This document shows, piece by piece, positions 43,734-50,952 of a stretch of DNA of 64,000 bases (its first letter is position 1; the number at the start of each line of letters is the position of its first letter). The position numbers were made by a program, and so were the translations under genes. Below the pieces are notes generated by a model. It did no database searches. It was not told the origin of the DNA and saw only the letters and a list, made by a program, of their open reading frames with translations. Origin of the DNA: Terrimonas rubra (GTDB lineage Bacteria > Bacteroidota > Bacteroidia > Chitinophagales > Chitinophagaceae); assembly GCF_042686025.1 (NCBI RefSeq), contig NZ_JBHUOZ010000003.1, positions 744,001-808,000 on the forward strand, given 5' to 3'.

Positions 43734-43945
43734 ATTTCAGATTTCAGATTTCAGACTTCAGAATTCAGAAGTGAGGATTCAGAACCGAGAACTCCGGCTC
43801 AATTATCACTTGTCCATTGTCCATTGTCAATTGCCTATTCTACTCCCAGACTTCCTGACATTCGGTCTTTCCGACTAAGATTCTCAGCCTTTAGCCTTCC
43901 TCTTTCAGCATTTTGCTTTTAGCTTTTAGCTTTCGGCTTTCCGCT
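43734..43945. repeat. Mosaic of four tandem repeat blocks (7-, 7-, 8-, 7-bp)
   Basis: Block 1, 43734-43796: nine heptamers of ATTTCAG type. Block 2, 43802-43843: six of ATTGTCC type. Block 3, 43849-43880: four octamers of GACTTCCT/GTCTTTCC type. Block 4, 43890-43945: eight heptamers of TTTAGCT/TTCGGCT type. Together they fill the gap between sucC and the PNP promoter; each family recurs elsewhere in the window. Confidence 0.88.
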
Positions 43946-43966
43946 TCCCCGTGGCCTAATATTCTA

Positions 43967-43974
43967 TATATTTG
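43967..43974 (+). promoter_or_regulatory. -7 box TATATTTG ahead of the PNP gene
   Basis: It fits TAnnTTTG and lies 18 bp before the ATG at 43993, giving a very short leader. The -33 region falls inside the repeat block and shows no clear TTTG. Confidence 0.55.
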
Positions 43975-43992
43975 CTCCCTATTATTACCATT

Positions 43993-44817
43993 ATGGCAGC
44001 AGATATCATTGCACAACTGAACGAGACCGTAGCTTATTTAAAATCGCAGTATGCCGAAACACCCGCTGTAGGGGTGGTGCTGGGCAGTGGCCTGGGTAAT
44101 TTTTCTACCCAGATACAGGTGGAAAAAGAAGTGCCTTACGGCGATATCCCTCATTTCCCCGTGTCTACCGTACAGGGCCATAAAGGCAGGCTGATATTTG
44201 GTAAATTATCCGGGAAAACGGTGGTAGCCATGGCCGGCCGGTTCCATTTTTATGAGGGATACACAGCCCAGGAAGTGGTTTTCCCTATCCGTGTGATGAA
44301 ATTGTTAGGTATTGAAACCCTCTTACTGTCCAATGCGGCTGGTGGGGTAAATACCAGTTATAATGTAGGCGATATCATGATCATCCGTGATCATATCAGC
44401 CAGTTTACGCCTAACCCGCTGGTGGGTAAAAATATTGAAGCATGGGGGCCTCGTTTCCCCGATATGACCGAACCCTACAAAAAATCCCTCATCGCCCGGG
44501 CCAAAGCCATAGCCAAAGCCAATAATATTGATGTAAAAGAAGGGGTGTACCTGGCTGTGACCGGTCCTACCTTTGAAACCAAGGCCGAATACCGGATGAT
44601 ACAGGTATTGGGCGGCGATGTGGTAGGGATGAGCACCGTACAGGAAACCATTGTGGCCAACCACATGGGACTGGCGGTATTTGCGGTAAGCATTGTCACC
44701 GATATCGGTATCCGTGAAGATGATAATGTGATCACCCACGAAGAGGTATTGGAAGCGGCACATGCGGCCGAGCCCAAACTGTCTGTCATATTTAAGGAAC
44801 TAATTGCATCGCTTTAA
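43993..44817 (+). CDS. Purine-nucleoside phosphorylase (trimeric type)
   Basis: The ATG at 43993 (MAADIIAQLNETVAYL) follows a good -7 box; a longer frame would start inside that box. The 274 residues have the trimeric PNP features GVVLGSGLGNF, VQGHKGRLIFG, AGRFHFYEGY, LLLSNAAGGVN, GPTFETKAEYR and GMSTVQETIVANHMG. It phosphorolyses inosine and guanosine to free base and ribose 1-phosphate in purine salvage, complementing the AMP nucleosidase encoded at 30664-31434. The gene symbol is left open because punA and deoD usage varies. Confidence 0.95.
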   Translation: MAADIIAQLNETVAYLKSQYAETPAVGVVLGSGLGNFSTQIQVEKEVPYGDIPHFPVSTVQGHKGRLIFGKLSGKTVVAMAGRFHFYEGYTAQEVVFPIRVMKLLGIETLLLSNAAGGVNTSYNVGDIMIIRDHISQFTPNPLVGKNIEAWGPRFPDMTEPYKKSLIARAKAIAKANNIDVKEGVYLAVTGPTFETKAEYRMIQVLGGDVVGMSTVQETIVANHMGLAVFAVSIVTDIGIREDDNVITHEEVLEAAHAAEPKLSVIFKELIASL

Positions 44818-44893
44818 CATTTTACAATGTTTTGCCAGGTTAGTTTTGCAGTTATGGAAGCCCGGCTTCGGCTGTAAACACCGGCCAACAGTA

Positions 44894-46939
44894 ATGCTTA
44901 ATACATTTTATCTGTACAAATTAATTACATACACATTCTTAGTGGGTTTACTGGCGGTATCGTCCATTGTATCAGCACAAAGGGGCAACCCGGTGCGTGG
45001 CGGCATGGACAGGGTGCGCAGCCTGGGTGGCGCCTTAAGCGGCGGGGGTAAGGACAGCCTGCAGCGGCGTGATGCCAATGAAGACTCCATTACGGTCACT
45101 TTCAAATATTTTGACTCTACCCGTACCAACCGGCTGGACAGTTCGGTGGCGGATATGCCTAAAATATTCCCTTTGCGGGCAACGGATGTTTATTTAGGTA
45201 ATATTGGTTCGGCTACCCGTTCTATTTTATTTTCACCCATGATGCAGGCCGGCTGGGATGCCGGTTTTCATGCCTACGACCGGTATAACTGGACCCTGAA
45301 CGATGTTCGCTTTTTTACGGTTACCCGCCCTTACTCCGAAATATATTATATGCTGGCCAGTAAATCGGAACAGCAGATCGGACTTTTACATACCCAGAAC
45401 ATAAAGCCCAACTGGAATGTACTGGGCCAGTTCAGGATGTTAACCGCACCCGGGTATTTTAATGCGCAAAAAAACGGGCATAATAATTACCTGTTAAGCT
45501 CTAACTACGAATCGGTAAATAAACGGTACCATAATTTCTTTGCTATCGTGGCCAACAATATCCTGGCATCTGAAAATGGAGGCATCCAGGATACGGCCGA
45601 TTTTTTAAATGACCAGAATTTTAAAGACCGTTTTAGCATACCCACCCAGATCGGGGGGCAAAATGAATTTATCGGCGGCAACTTCTTTAACAAGAATATA
45701 AAAACCGGTAATAAATACAAAACCTTTACGGCAATGATGCGCCAGCAGTACGACCTTGGTAAAAAGGATTCCCTGGTTACCGATTCCAGCGTAGTGCCTT
45801 TGTTCTTCCCGCGTTTACGCTTTGAACATACCATACAATATAATACTTACTCTTACGAGTTTTATGATAGTCAACAGGATTCTGCCTATCTCCGGGATTT
45901 TTATGATATTGCTTTAAACAGCAATCGCGATACCATATCCATCAAAGACAGCTGGCGTGATATTATCAACAGCCTGTCTATTTACCAGTTCCCTGATGCC
46001 AAAAACCTGCACCAGTTCATTAAGATCGGTGCGTCGGTGCAAAACCTGGTGGGGGATATCCGCAACGGGAAATCACGTTTTTATAATATTATTGGGTATG
46101 GTGAATACCGTAACCGAACCAAAAACCAGCGTTGGGATATTGAAGCCAATGGTAAGGTTTATTTTGCAGGACTCAATGCCGGCGATTACCAGGCCTATAT
46201 CAGTTTGCTGGGCTTTTTAAGTCCTAAACTGGGATATGCAAAAATCGGCTTTGAAAATGTCAACCGCACACCTTCCTTTTTATTTAACCCGCTGAGTAAT
46301 TTTAACTTGTTGCAGACAGGTGGTTTCCGTAAAGAAAACAACACCCATATTTTCGCACAGGTAAATCCTGTAAAACTGGGCCTGCTGTTAACCGGTCACC
46401 TGTACCTGGTAACCAACTACACCTACCTGACGGGCTTTAACCAGTTAGAGCAAAGTGGTACCCCTTTTAATGTACTGCAGGTATCACTGAATAAATCTTT
46501 CAGTTTTGGCCGCAAAAAAACCTGGAAATGGCATACCGATGTGTATGTACAACAGGTTATCGGCAATGCACCGGTAAATGTACCGCTGGTATTTACCCGC
46601 AACCGTTTTGGTTACGAGGGTAGCCTGGGCTTTAAAAACCTGGCCCTGGCACTGGGGCTGGATATGCGTTATCACACGCCGTATAAAGCAGATGGTTATT
46701 CACCTGTATTGGGTAAGTTTCAGTACCAGGATACCACTACTATTAAAAACCTGCCGGATATCGGGGCTTATGTTAACTTCCGCATTAAAAAAATGACCGT
46801 GTATGCCCGTGCCGAAAACCTTAATACGGTAAGCCTGGCCCAGGGTTTTGGCTTTACCAACAATAACCTGGCAGCCGTTAATTATCCTACACCGGGCTTT
46901 TTGTTAAGGGTGGGTTTACTATGGCGTTTTGTTAACTGA
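44894..46939 (+). CDS. Putative outer membrane porin
   Basis: The ATG at 44894 (MLNTFYLYKLITYTFLVGLL) starts a signal peptide ending at VSAQ. The 681 residues are beta-rich, with alternating hydrophobic strands through the length and a C-terminal strand ending LLRVGLLWRFVN, a terminal aromatic-type barrel signature. The N-terminal YFDSTRTNRLDSSVADMPKIFPL is typical of the Bacteroidota putative porin family. It would form an outer membrane barrel of unknown specificity. It starts 76 bp after the PNP gene; TAGTTTTG at 44841-44848 may be a separate -7 box. Confidence 0.75.
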   Translation: MLNTFYLYKLITYTFLVGLLAVSSIVSAQRGNPVRGGMDRVRSLGGALSGGGKDSLQRRDANEDSITVTFKYFDSTRTNRLDSSVADMPKIFPLRATDVYLGNIGSATRSILFSPMMQAGWDAGFHAYDRYNWTLNDVRFFTVTRPYSEIYYMLASKSEQQIGLLHTQNIKPNWNVLGQFRMLTAPGYFNAQKNGHNNYLLSSNYESVNKRYHNFFAIVANNILASENGGIQDTADFLNDQNFKDRFSIPTQIGGQNEFIGGNFFNKNIKTGNKYKTFTAMMRQQYDLGKKDSLVTDSSVVPLFFPRLRFEHTIQYNTYSYEFYDSQQDSAYLRDFYDIALNSNRDTISIKDSWRDIINSLSIYQFPDAKNLHQFIKIGASVQNLVGDIRNGKSRFYNIIGYGEYRNRTKNQRWDIEANGKVYFAGLNAGDYQAYISLLGFLSPKLGYAKIGFENVNRTPSFLFNPLSNFNLLQTGGFRKENNTHIFAQVNPVKLGLLLTGHLYLVTNYTYLTGFNQLEQSGTPFNVLQVSLNKSFSFGRKKTWKWHTDVYVQQVIGNAPVNVPLVFTRNRFGYEGSLGFKNLALALGLDMRYHTPYKADGYSPVLGKFQYQDTTTIKNLPDIGAYVNFRIKKMTVYARAENLNTVSLAQGFGFTNNNLAAVNYPTPGFLLRVGLLWRFVN

Positions 46940-46993
46940 TTTCTAAAAAATTGTCCTTTCAGGCTAAATACTGTGAAAATTGTAAAATCATAG

Positions 46994-47001
46994 TATCTTT
47001 G
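46994..47001 (+). promoter_or_regulatory. -7 box TATCTTTG ahead of the metal locus
   Basis: It fits TAnnTTTG and sits 8 bp before the ATG at 47010, implying a leaderless or very short leader and favouring 47010 over 47004 as the start. Confidence 0.5.
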
Positions 47002-47009
47002 GTATGTTC

Positions 47010-47408
47010 ATGAAAAAGTTAAGCATTTTCATATTGGCCATTTGTTACCTTGCTGTCAGCAACGGGGTAGTGATCAGTCAGCACTTTTGCATGAACCGCC
47101 TCGATTCGGTACAGTGGTTTGCCAGTGATACACCTGATGAATGTGGCCGTTGCGGTATGAGTATGGAGGAAGCACATGGCTGCTGTCACGACCAGGTAGA
47201 CCTGGTAAAACTCCAGAACGATCAGCAACAGGCTTTTGCCACACTTTTTAATTTCAGTGCGCCTGTTGCCGTATTACCACCGGCTCCCATCGACTTTTTA
47301 TTAACTACATTTCCCTCCCGGGATATATACATAGACAACCTGGCCCATGCTCCTCCTTTATTGCCGGATGATGACCTGTGTATCATGAACAGCGTTTTCA
47401 GGATTTGA
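47010..47408 (+). CDS. HYC_CC_PP-type small secreted cysteine-rich protein
   Basis: The 132-residue product (MKKLSIFILAICYLA) has a signal segment, then QHFC at about 27, the pair C45/C48 in CGRCGM, C58-C59 in HGCCHD and a proline pair in VLPPAPID. This is the HYC, CC and PP order of the Bacteroidota family named after it. The cysteines suggest metal binding. It is the first gene of a run with two heavy-metal-associated proteins, a thioredoxin, an outer membrane protein, a regulator and a TonB receptor, which points to copper or a similar metal. Confidence 0.8.
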   Translation: MKKLSIFILAICYLAVSNGVVISQHFCMNRLDSVQWFASDTPDECGRCGMSMEEAHGCCHDQVDLVKLQNDQQQAFATLFNFSAPVAVLPPAPIDFLLTTFPSRDIYIDNLAHAPPLLPDDDLCIMNSVFRI

Positions 47409-47529
47409 TATTGGATTGGTTAAACTGATGCCGGTAAAAGCGACTGCTTTTATCACCTGTACACTATGGTGTACTTTCTATTCATTTTATTCAATTAATT
47501 ATACTATCAAATCTTTTAAATAATACATC

Positions 47530-48000
47530 ATGAAAACGTTAAACATATTTGCCGCTTTATTATTCTCCTTTACAGCTTTAACCGCTACCGCACAAAAAAA
47601 TACCACCGAAACCATCCCTGTATCAGGTAACTGCGGTATGTGTAAAAAGAAAATTGAAACAGCTGCCAAAGATGCGGGAGCTACTGCCGCTGACTGGAAT
47701 GCGGACAAAAAAACACTGACCGTTACTTATATCTCTACTTCTACCAATGCTGCCAAAATACAGGAGGCAGTTGCCGCTACCGGTTATGATACCCGCGACG
47801 TAAAAGCTACTGATGAAACTTATAACAAGTTACACGGCTGCTGCAAATACGAGCGTGTTGACCTGGGTGGTAAAAAAACAAAAGCACCTAAAACGGAAAA
47901 AGCTGACGGTGTGAAAAAAACAGAGAAAGATTGCTGCAACAAAGAAGGCAAAGAAGAGGGTAAAAAAGAATCCTGCTGCAGCGACGGCGGTCATAAATAA
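47530..48000 (+). CDS. Periplasmic heavy-metal-associated (HMA) protein with Cys-rich tail
   Basis: This 156-residue secreted protein has a signal peptide (to ATAQ), one ferredoxin-like HMA domain with GNCGMC (C35, C38), then a lysine-rich linker and a tail with three CC pairs (HGCCKY, DCCNK, ESCCSDGGHK). The HMA fold is that of Atx1/CopZ chaperones, so it probably binds Cu(I) or a similar soft metal in the periplasm. The extra CC pairs and terminal His may add storage sites. It lies 121 bp after the HYC_CC_PP gene. Confidence 0.85.
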   Translation: MKTLNIFAALLFSFTALTATAQKNTTETIPVSGNCGMCKKKIETAAKDAGATAADWNADKKTLTVTYISTSTNAAKIQEAVAATGYDTRDVKATDETYNKLHGCCKYERVDLGGKKTKAPKTEKADGVKKTEKDCCNKEGKEEGKKESCCSDGGHK

Positions 48001-48060
48001 TCCTCCGTTTCGTTTACCACCATTTTTCACAGGGTTCAGTGAATGCAGTAATTTTATTGT

Positions 48061-48129
48061 GTTACAAACTGCATTGCTACTGGCATCGGCTGTTGCGTCG
48101 CACTCTTGTGCTTTAATAACTATACGCAG
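48061..48129 (+). repeat. Dispersed TTGCGTCGCAC element, copy 3
   Basis: GTTAC at 48061-48065 and TTGCGTCGCAC at 48093-48103 have the same 28-bp offset as in copies 1 and 2, and the 3' part (AATAACTATACGCAG) is a shortened form. A small hairpin TACGCA with TGCGTA follows. It occupies the 270-bp gap between two HMA genes; nothing else was recognised there. Confidence 0.65.
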
Positions 48130-48270
48130 CATTTGCGTAAAGCAATGTAGCGGGTATAAGTCCTGGCCTTAGTGATCAACAGTACTGTTTAACCTGTAAA
48201 AAATGGTGTATGTCTGCCAGTGCCTGCAACAGCACCGGTGTGTTGAAAGTTTTACCTTAAATTTTAAGTA

Positions 48271-48816
48271 ATGAAAAAAATCATATTCATAGCCTGTAGC
48301 TTTCTGTTTGCAGTAGCTGCCCAGGCACAAATAAAAAAAGCCGAATTAACGGCAACAGGCCTTACCTGTGCCATGTGCAGTAATGCCATTAACTCGGCAT
48401 TAAAAGAACTGCCATACGTAGATAAGGTAGTGGTGGATATCAAACAATCGCAATACCGCATCAGCTTTAAAGAAGGATCGGATGTTAGCATTGACGGCCT
48501 GAAACAGGCGGTGGAAGATGCCGGCTTTTCTGTAGGCAAATTAAATGTTACCGCTGATTTTGATAACGTGGCAGTAAGCAATGATGCCCATATAAGTTAC
48601 GCAGGTACCACGCTTCATTTTTTAGAAACAAAAAATCAAACCCTGAACGGTGAAAAAAGTTTTACTGTTGTTGATAAAGGGTTTGTTACCGATAAGCAGT
48701 TTAAAAAATATGCTGCAGCTACAAAAATGAGTTGTGTACAAACCGGCAAAGCTGCCAGTTGCTGTGTAGATGATAAGGTAAAAGAGGGCAGCCGTATTTA
48801 CCACGTAACTATTTAA
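48271..48816 (+). CDS. Periplasmic HMA-domain protein with C-terminal cysteine domain
   Basis: After a signal peptide (to AQAQ), residues 21-95 form an HMA domain with TCAMC (C33, C36). The remaining 85 residues include FVTDKQFKKYAAATKMSC and ASCCVDD, which could give a second thiol metal site. The HMA fold implies transfer of Cu(I) or a related ion. The order, directly before a TlpA-like thioredoxin (54 bp), suggests that its cysteines may need reduction in the periplasm. It shares only the HMA core with the protein at 47530-48000. Confidence 0.85.
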   Translation: MKKIIFIACSFLFAVAAQAQIKKAELTATGLTCAMCSNAINSALKELPYVDKVVVDIKQSQYRISFKEGSDVSIDGLKQAVEDAGFSVGKLNVTADFDNVAVSNDAHISYAGTTLHFLETKNQTLNGEKSFTVVDKGFVTDKQFKKYAAATKMSCVQTGKAASCCVDDKVKEGSRIYHVTI

Positions 48817-48870
48817 TTTAATGATTGTAGTTGTCCCGCCCCGCGGGACAACTATTAAAATGTATAAACA

Positions 48871-49380
48871 ATGCGTCAAAAACTGCGTCAGCTTTTTTTG
48901 TGGGTGGCTTGTGTCTTTACTTTATCTGTTCAGGCCCAGCAAACCCTTCCCGATGTTAACTATAACGATCCCCGCTTACCCCTGCGCCTGCCTACCGTAA
49001 AAGGCGACTCTATCAGTCTTACCTCTTTTAAAGGTAAAGTGGTATTGCTTGATTTCTGGGCCAGCTGGTGTATACCCTGCAGGAACTCCAATAAGGATCT
49101 GCGTAAGTTATACGCCGCCTATAACAAACAGGGTTTTGAAATATTAGGTGTTTCCCTGGACGAAGAAAAAAGCGACTGGGAAAAAGCGGTTAAAAAAGAT
49201 AAGATCACCTGGCCACAGGTAATTGATAACCGGGGTTGGGAAGCCGTAACGGCTGTACAATGGAATGTGCAGGCCCTGCCCACCTCGTACCTGTTCAATA
49301 AAAAAGGACAACTGGTAGCCATGAACCTGGAAAGGGAAGAGCTGGAGCAGAAAATTAAAGAACTATTGGCCACACCTTAA
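48871..49380 (+). CDS. TlpA/ResA-family periplasmic thioredoxin
   Basis: The 169-residue protein has a signal peptide (to VQAQ), a thioredoxin fold with FWASWCIPC (C67, C70), NSNKDLRKLYAAYNKQGFEILGVSLD and the cis-proline region QALPTSYLF. TlpA/ResA proteins reduce disulfides in the periplasm, classically for cytochrome c or copper-site assembly. Placed in a metal-thiol locus, it probably keeps the CxxC sites of the HMA proteins or the receptor plug reduced. The outer membrane protein gene follows after 10 bp, so they are one operon. Confidence 0.9.
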   Translation: MRQKLRQLFLWVACVFTLSVQAQQTLPDVNYNDPRLPLRLPTVKGDSISLTSFKGKVVLLDFWASWCIPCRNSNKDLRKLYAAYNKQGFEILGVSLDEEKSDWEKAVKKDKITWPQVIDNRGWEAVTAVQWNVQALPTSYLFNKKGQLVAMNLEREELEQKIKELLATP

Positions 49381-49390
49381 AAAAAATCGA

Positions 49391-50224
49391 ATGAAGTATT
49401 TAATGATAATAATAGGCCTGTTTCTTGTTGGAGTAGTACAGGCACAGGAACTCTATGTCTTTTCCGACCCCGCTTCCAATGTACCTGCAAAATCAGTTAC
49501 TGCCAAGGCTTCGGCCATGGTAATGCCTGCACAGGCCTGGAACAGCAGGGCCATGCAACGTTATGCGCCGGAAGTAATGGTAGGCCTTAATAAAAAATGG
49601 ATGGTAAGAGGGGGTGCCACTTTTGCGGATGTGCATACTACCCGTTTTAAATGGGAGTCGGTATATGCTTATGCCAAATACCGTTTTCTTTCCAAAGATG
49701 AGCTGCATTCGCATTTCCGTATGGGGGCTTTTGGCGAAGTGGCTTACAGCAACAGTCCTTTTCATAACGAAGAGATCAATTTACTCGGCGATAAAAGCGG
49801 TGCCCAGCTGGGTATTATCGCCACCCAGTTATGGCATAAATTTGCTTTATCCGGTACAGTGAGTCATACACAGGTATTAGATAAATCAAGGAATGATAAA
49901 GTGCAGTATATACCGTCGCGTCAGTACCAATCTATGAACTATTCTTTATCGGCAGGTTATTTGTTATTACCTTTTAACTATACCAGTTATAAGCAGACCA
50001 ATCTTAACCTGTATACCGAAATACTGGCCCAGCAAACGCTGGACAGGCAACGTTGGTATGTGGATATAGCGCCGGCCGTACAGCTTATTTTTAACAGCAA
50101 TTCCAAACTGAACCTGGGTTACCGTTTCCAGGTAGGGGGTAATATGCTGCGTATGTCCGAAGAAACTTGGGTACTGAGTTATGAGCGTACATTTTTAAAC
50201 CTTTTAAAAAAGAAACGTAAATAA
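49391..50224 (+). CDS. Outer membrane beta-barrel protein of the metal locus
   Basis: This 277-residue secreted protein has a signal peptide (to VQAQ) and amphipathic strands throughout (VMVGLNKKWMVRGGATFAD, YAYAKYRFLS, LGYRFQVGGNML), ending in WVLSYERTFLNLLKKKRK. No cysteine remains after the signal, so it is probably not itself a thiol carrier. It is a candidate partner in export or sensing. It lies 10 bp after the thioredoxin gene and one base before the regulator gene, so it is certainly co-transcribed. The family was not named by eye. Confidence 0.7.
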   Translation: MKYLMIIIGLFLVGVVQAQELYVFSDPASNVPAKSVTAKASAMVMPAQAWNSRAMQRYAPEVMVGLNKKWMVRGGATFADVHTTRFKWESVYAYAKYRFLSKDELHSHFRMGAFGEVAYSNSPFHNEEINLLGDKSGAQLGIIATQLWHKFALSGTVSHTQVLDKSRNDKVQYIPSRQYQSMNYSLSAGYLLLPFNYTSYKQTNLNLYTEILAQQTLDRQRWYVDIAPAVQLIFNSNSKLNLGYRFQVGGNMLRMSEETWVLSYERTFLNLLKKKRK

Positions 50225-50225
50225 T

Positions 50226-50789
50226 ATGGATCTGCGTATCCGGAATATGGTCTGTAACCGGTGTGTGAAGTCGGTGGAAAATATTTTTCACCAGCTGCAG
50301 ATACCGCTTGTTTCCATTAACCTGGGACAGGCCGTTACACGGGATGAAGTAAGCGAAACCGGCCTGAACCAGTTACGCGAAAAACTGGTAGCCGAAGGGT
50401 TTGAGTTACTGGAATCGAGGCCGGTGCAGGAAGTGGAGGCGATTAAAAATGCTATTGTGACATTGGTGCAGGAGGGTAAACTGGATGAAATGGAAGATAA
50501 CCTGTCCACTTATCTTGCCACTGCTTTACATAAAGACTATCACTACCTCAGCACACTTTTCTCCGATTATGAAAATACGACCATTGAACAGTATTTTATT
50601 TTACAGCGGATTGAAAAAGCCAAGGAATGGCTGGCCTACAATGAATTGTCATTGAAGGAAATAGCCTACCGCCTGGGATATAGCAGCACGGCCCATATAT
50701 CGGCCCAGTTTAAACAGATCACCGGCATGACCGCCACCCAGTTTAAAAGCCTGCATACCCATCAACGGAAAAACCTGGATGATATTTAA
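50226..50789 (+). CDS. AraC-type regulator with N-terminal HMA-like sensor
   Basis: Residues 1-70 are an HMA-like ferredoxin fold with the metal motif MVCNRC (C10, C13). Residues about 85-187 are an AraC/XylS helix-turn-helix pair (YFILQRIEKAKEWLAYNELSLKEIAYRLGYSSTAHISAQFKQITGMTATQFK). The fusion puts a soft-metal site directly onto a DNA-binding domain, so it probably senses Cu(I) or a similar ion in the cytoplasm and controls this locus. The small size (187 residues) fits this Bacteroidota type. It begins 1 bp after the outer membrane protein gene and ends in a strong terminator. Confidence 0.85.
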   Translation: MDLRIRNMVCNRCVKSVENIFHQLQIPLVSINLGQAVTRDEVSETGLNQLREKLVAEGFELLESRPVQEVEAIKNAIVTLVQEGKLDEMEDNLSTYLATALHKDYHYLSTLFSDYENTTIEQYFILQRIEKAKEWLAYNELSLKEIAYRLGYSSTAHISAQFKQITGMTATQFKSLHTHQRKNLDDI

Positions 50790-50823
50790 CAGGCAGGTGC
50801 TTACACTATAAAGTGCTGACAGT

Positions 50824-50855
50824 AAAAGGGATAACCATGGTTATCCCTTTTTTTA
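50824..50855 (+). terminator. Rho-independent terminator of the metal operon
   Basis: A 28-bp perfect inverted repeat centred on CCATGG (50824-50851) runs straight into a T-run on the plus strand. Confidence 0.9.
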
Positions 50856-50883
50856 TGTATTTACAGGAAACCCGTAATTAAAA

Positions 50884-50933
50884 TTGGTAAATATTTTAAA
50901 AATATATCTATATTTGACTAAATATAAATTTAG
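50884..50933 (+). promoter_or_regulatory. Promoter and candidate operator of the TonB receptor gene
   Basis: TTGG at 50884-50887 and TATATTTG at 50909-50916 form a -33/-7 pair with a 21-bp spacer. The inverted repeat CTAAAT-ATAA-ATTTAG at 50918-50933 covers the expected transcription start and is a candidate operator, perhaps for the AraC/HMA regulator encoded just upstream. Confidence 0.6.
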
Positions 50934-50952
50934 ACAAGCCTAAAAATATAAC

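Noticed and set aside
47530..48816. Recent tandem duplication of the two HMA genes
   Set aside because: They share only the HMA core and signal-peptide style; tails and lengths differ, so a recent duplication is not supported.
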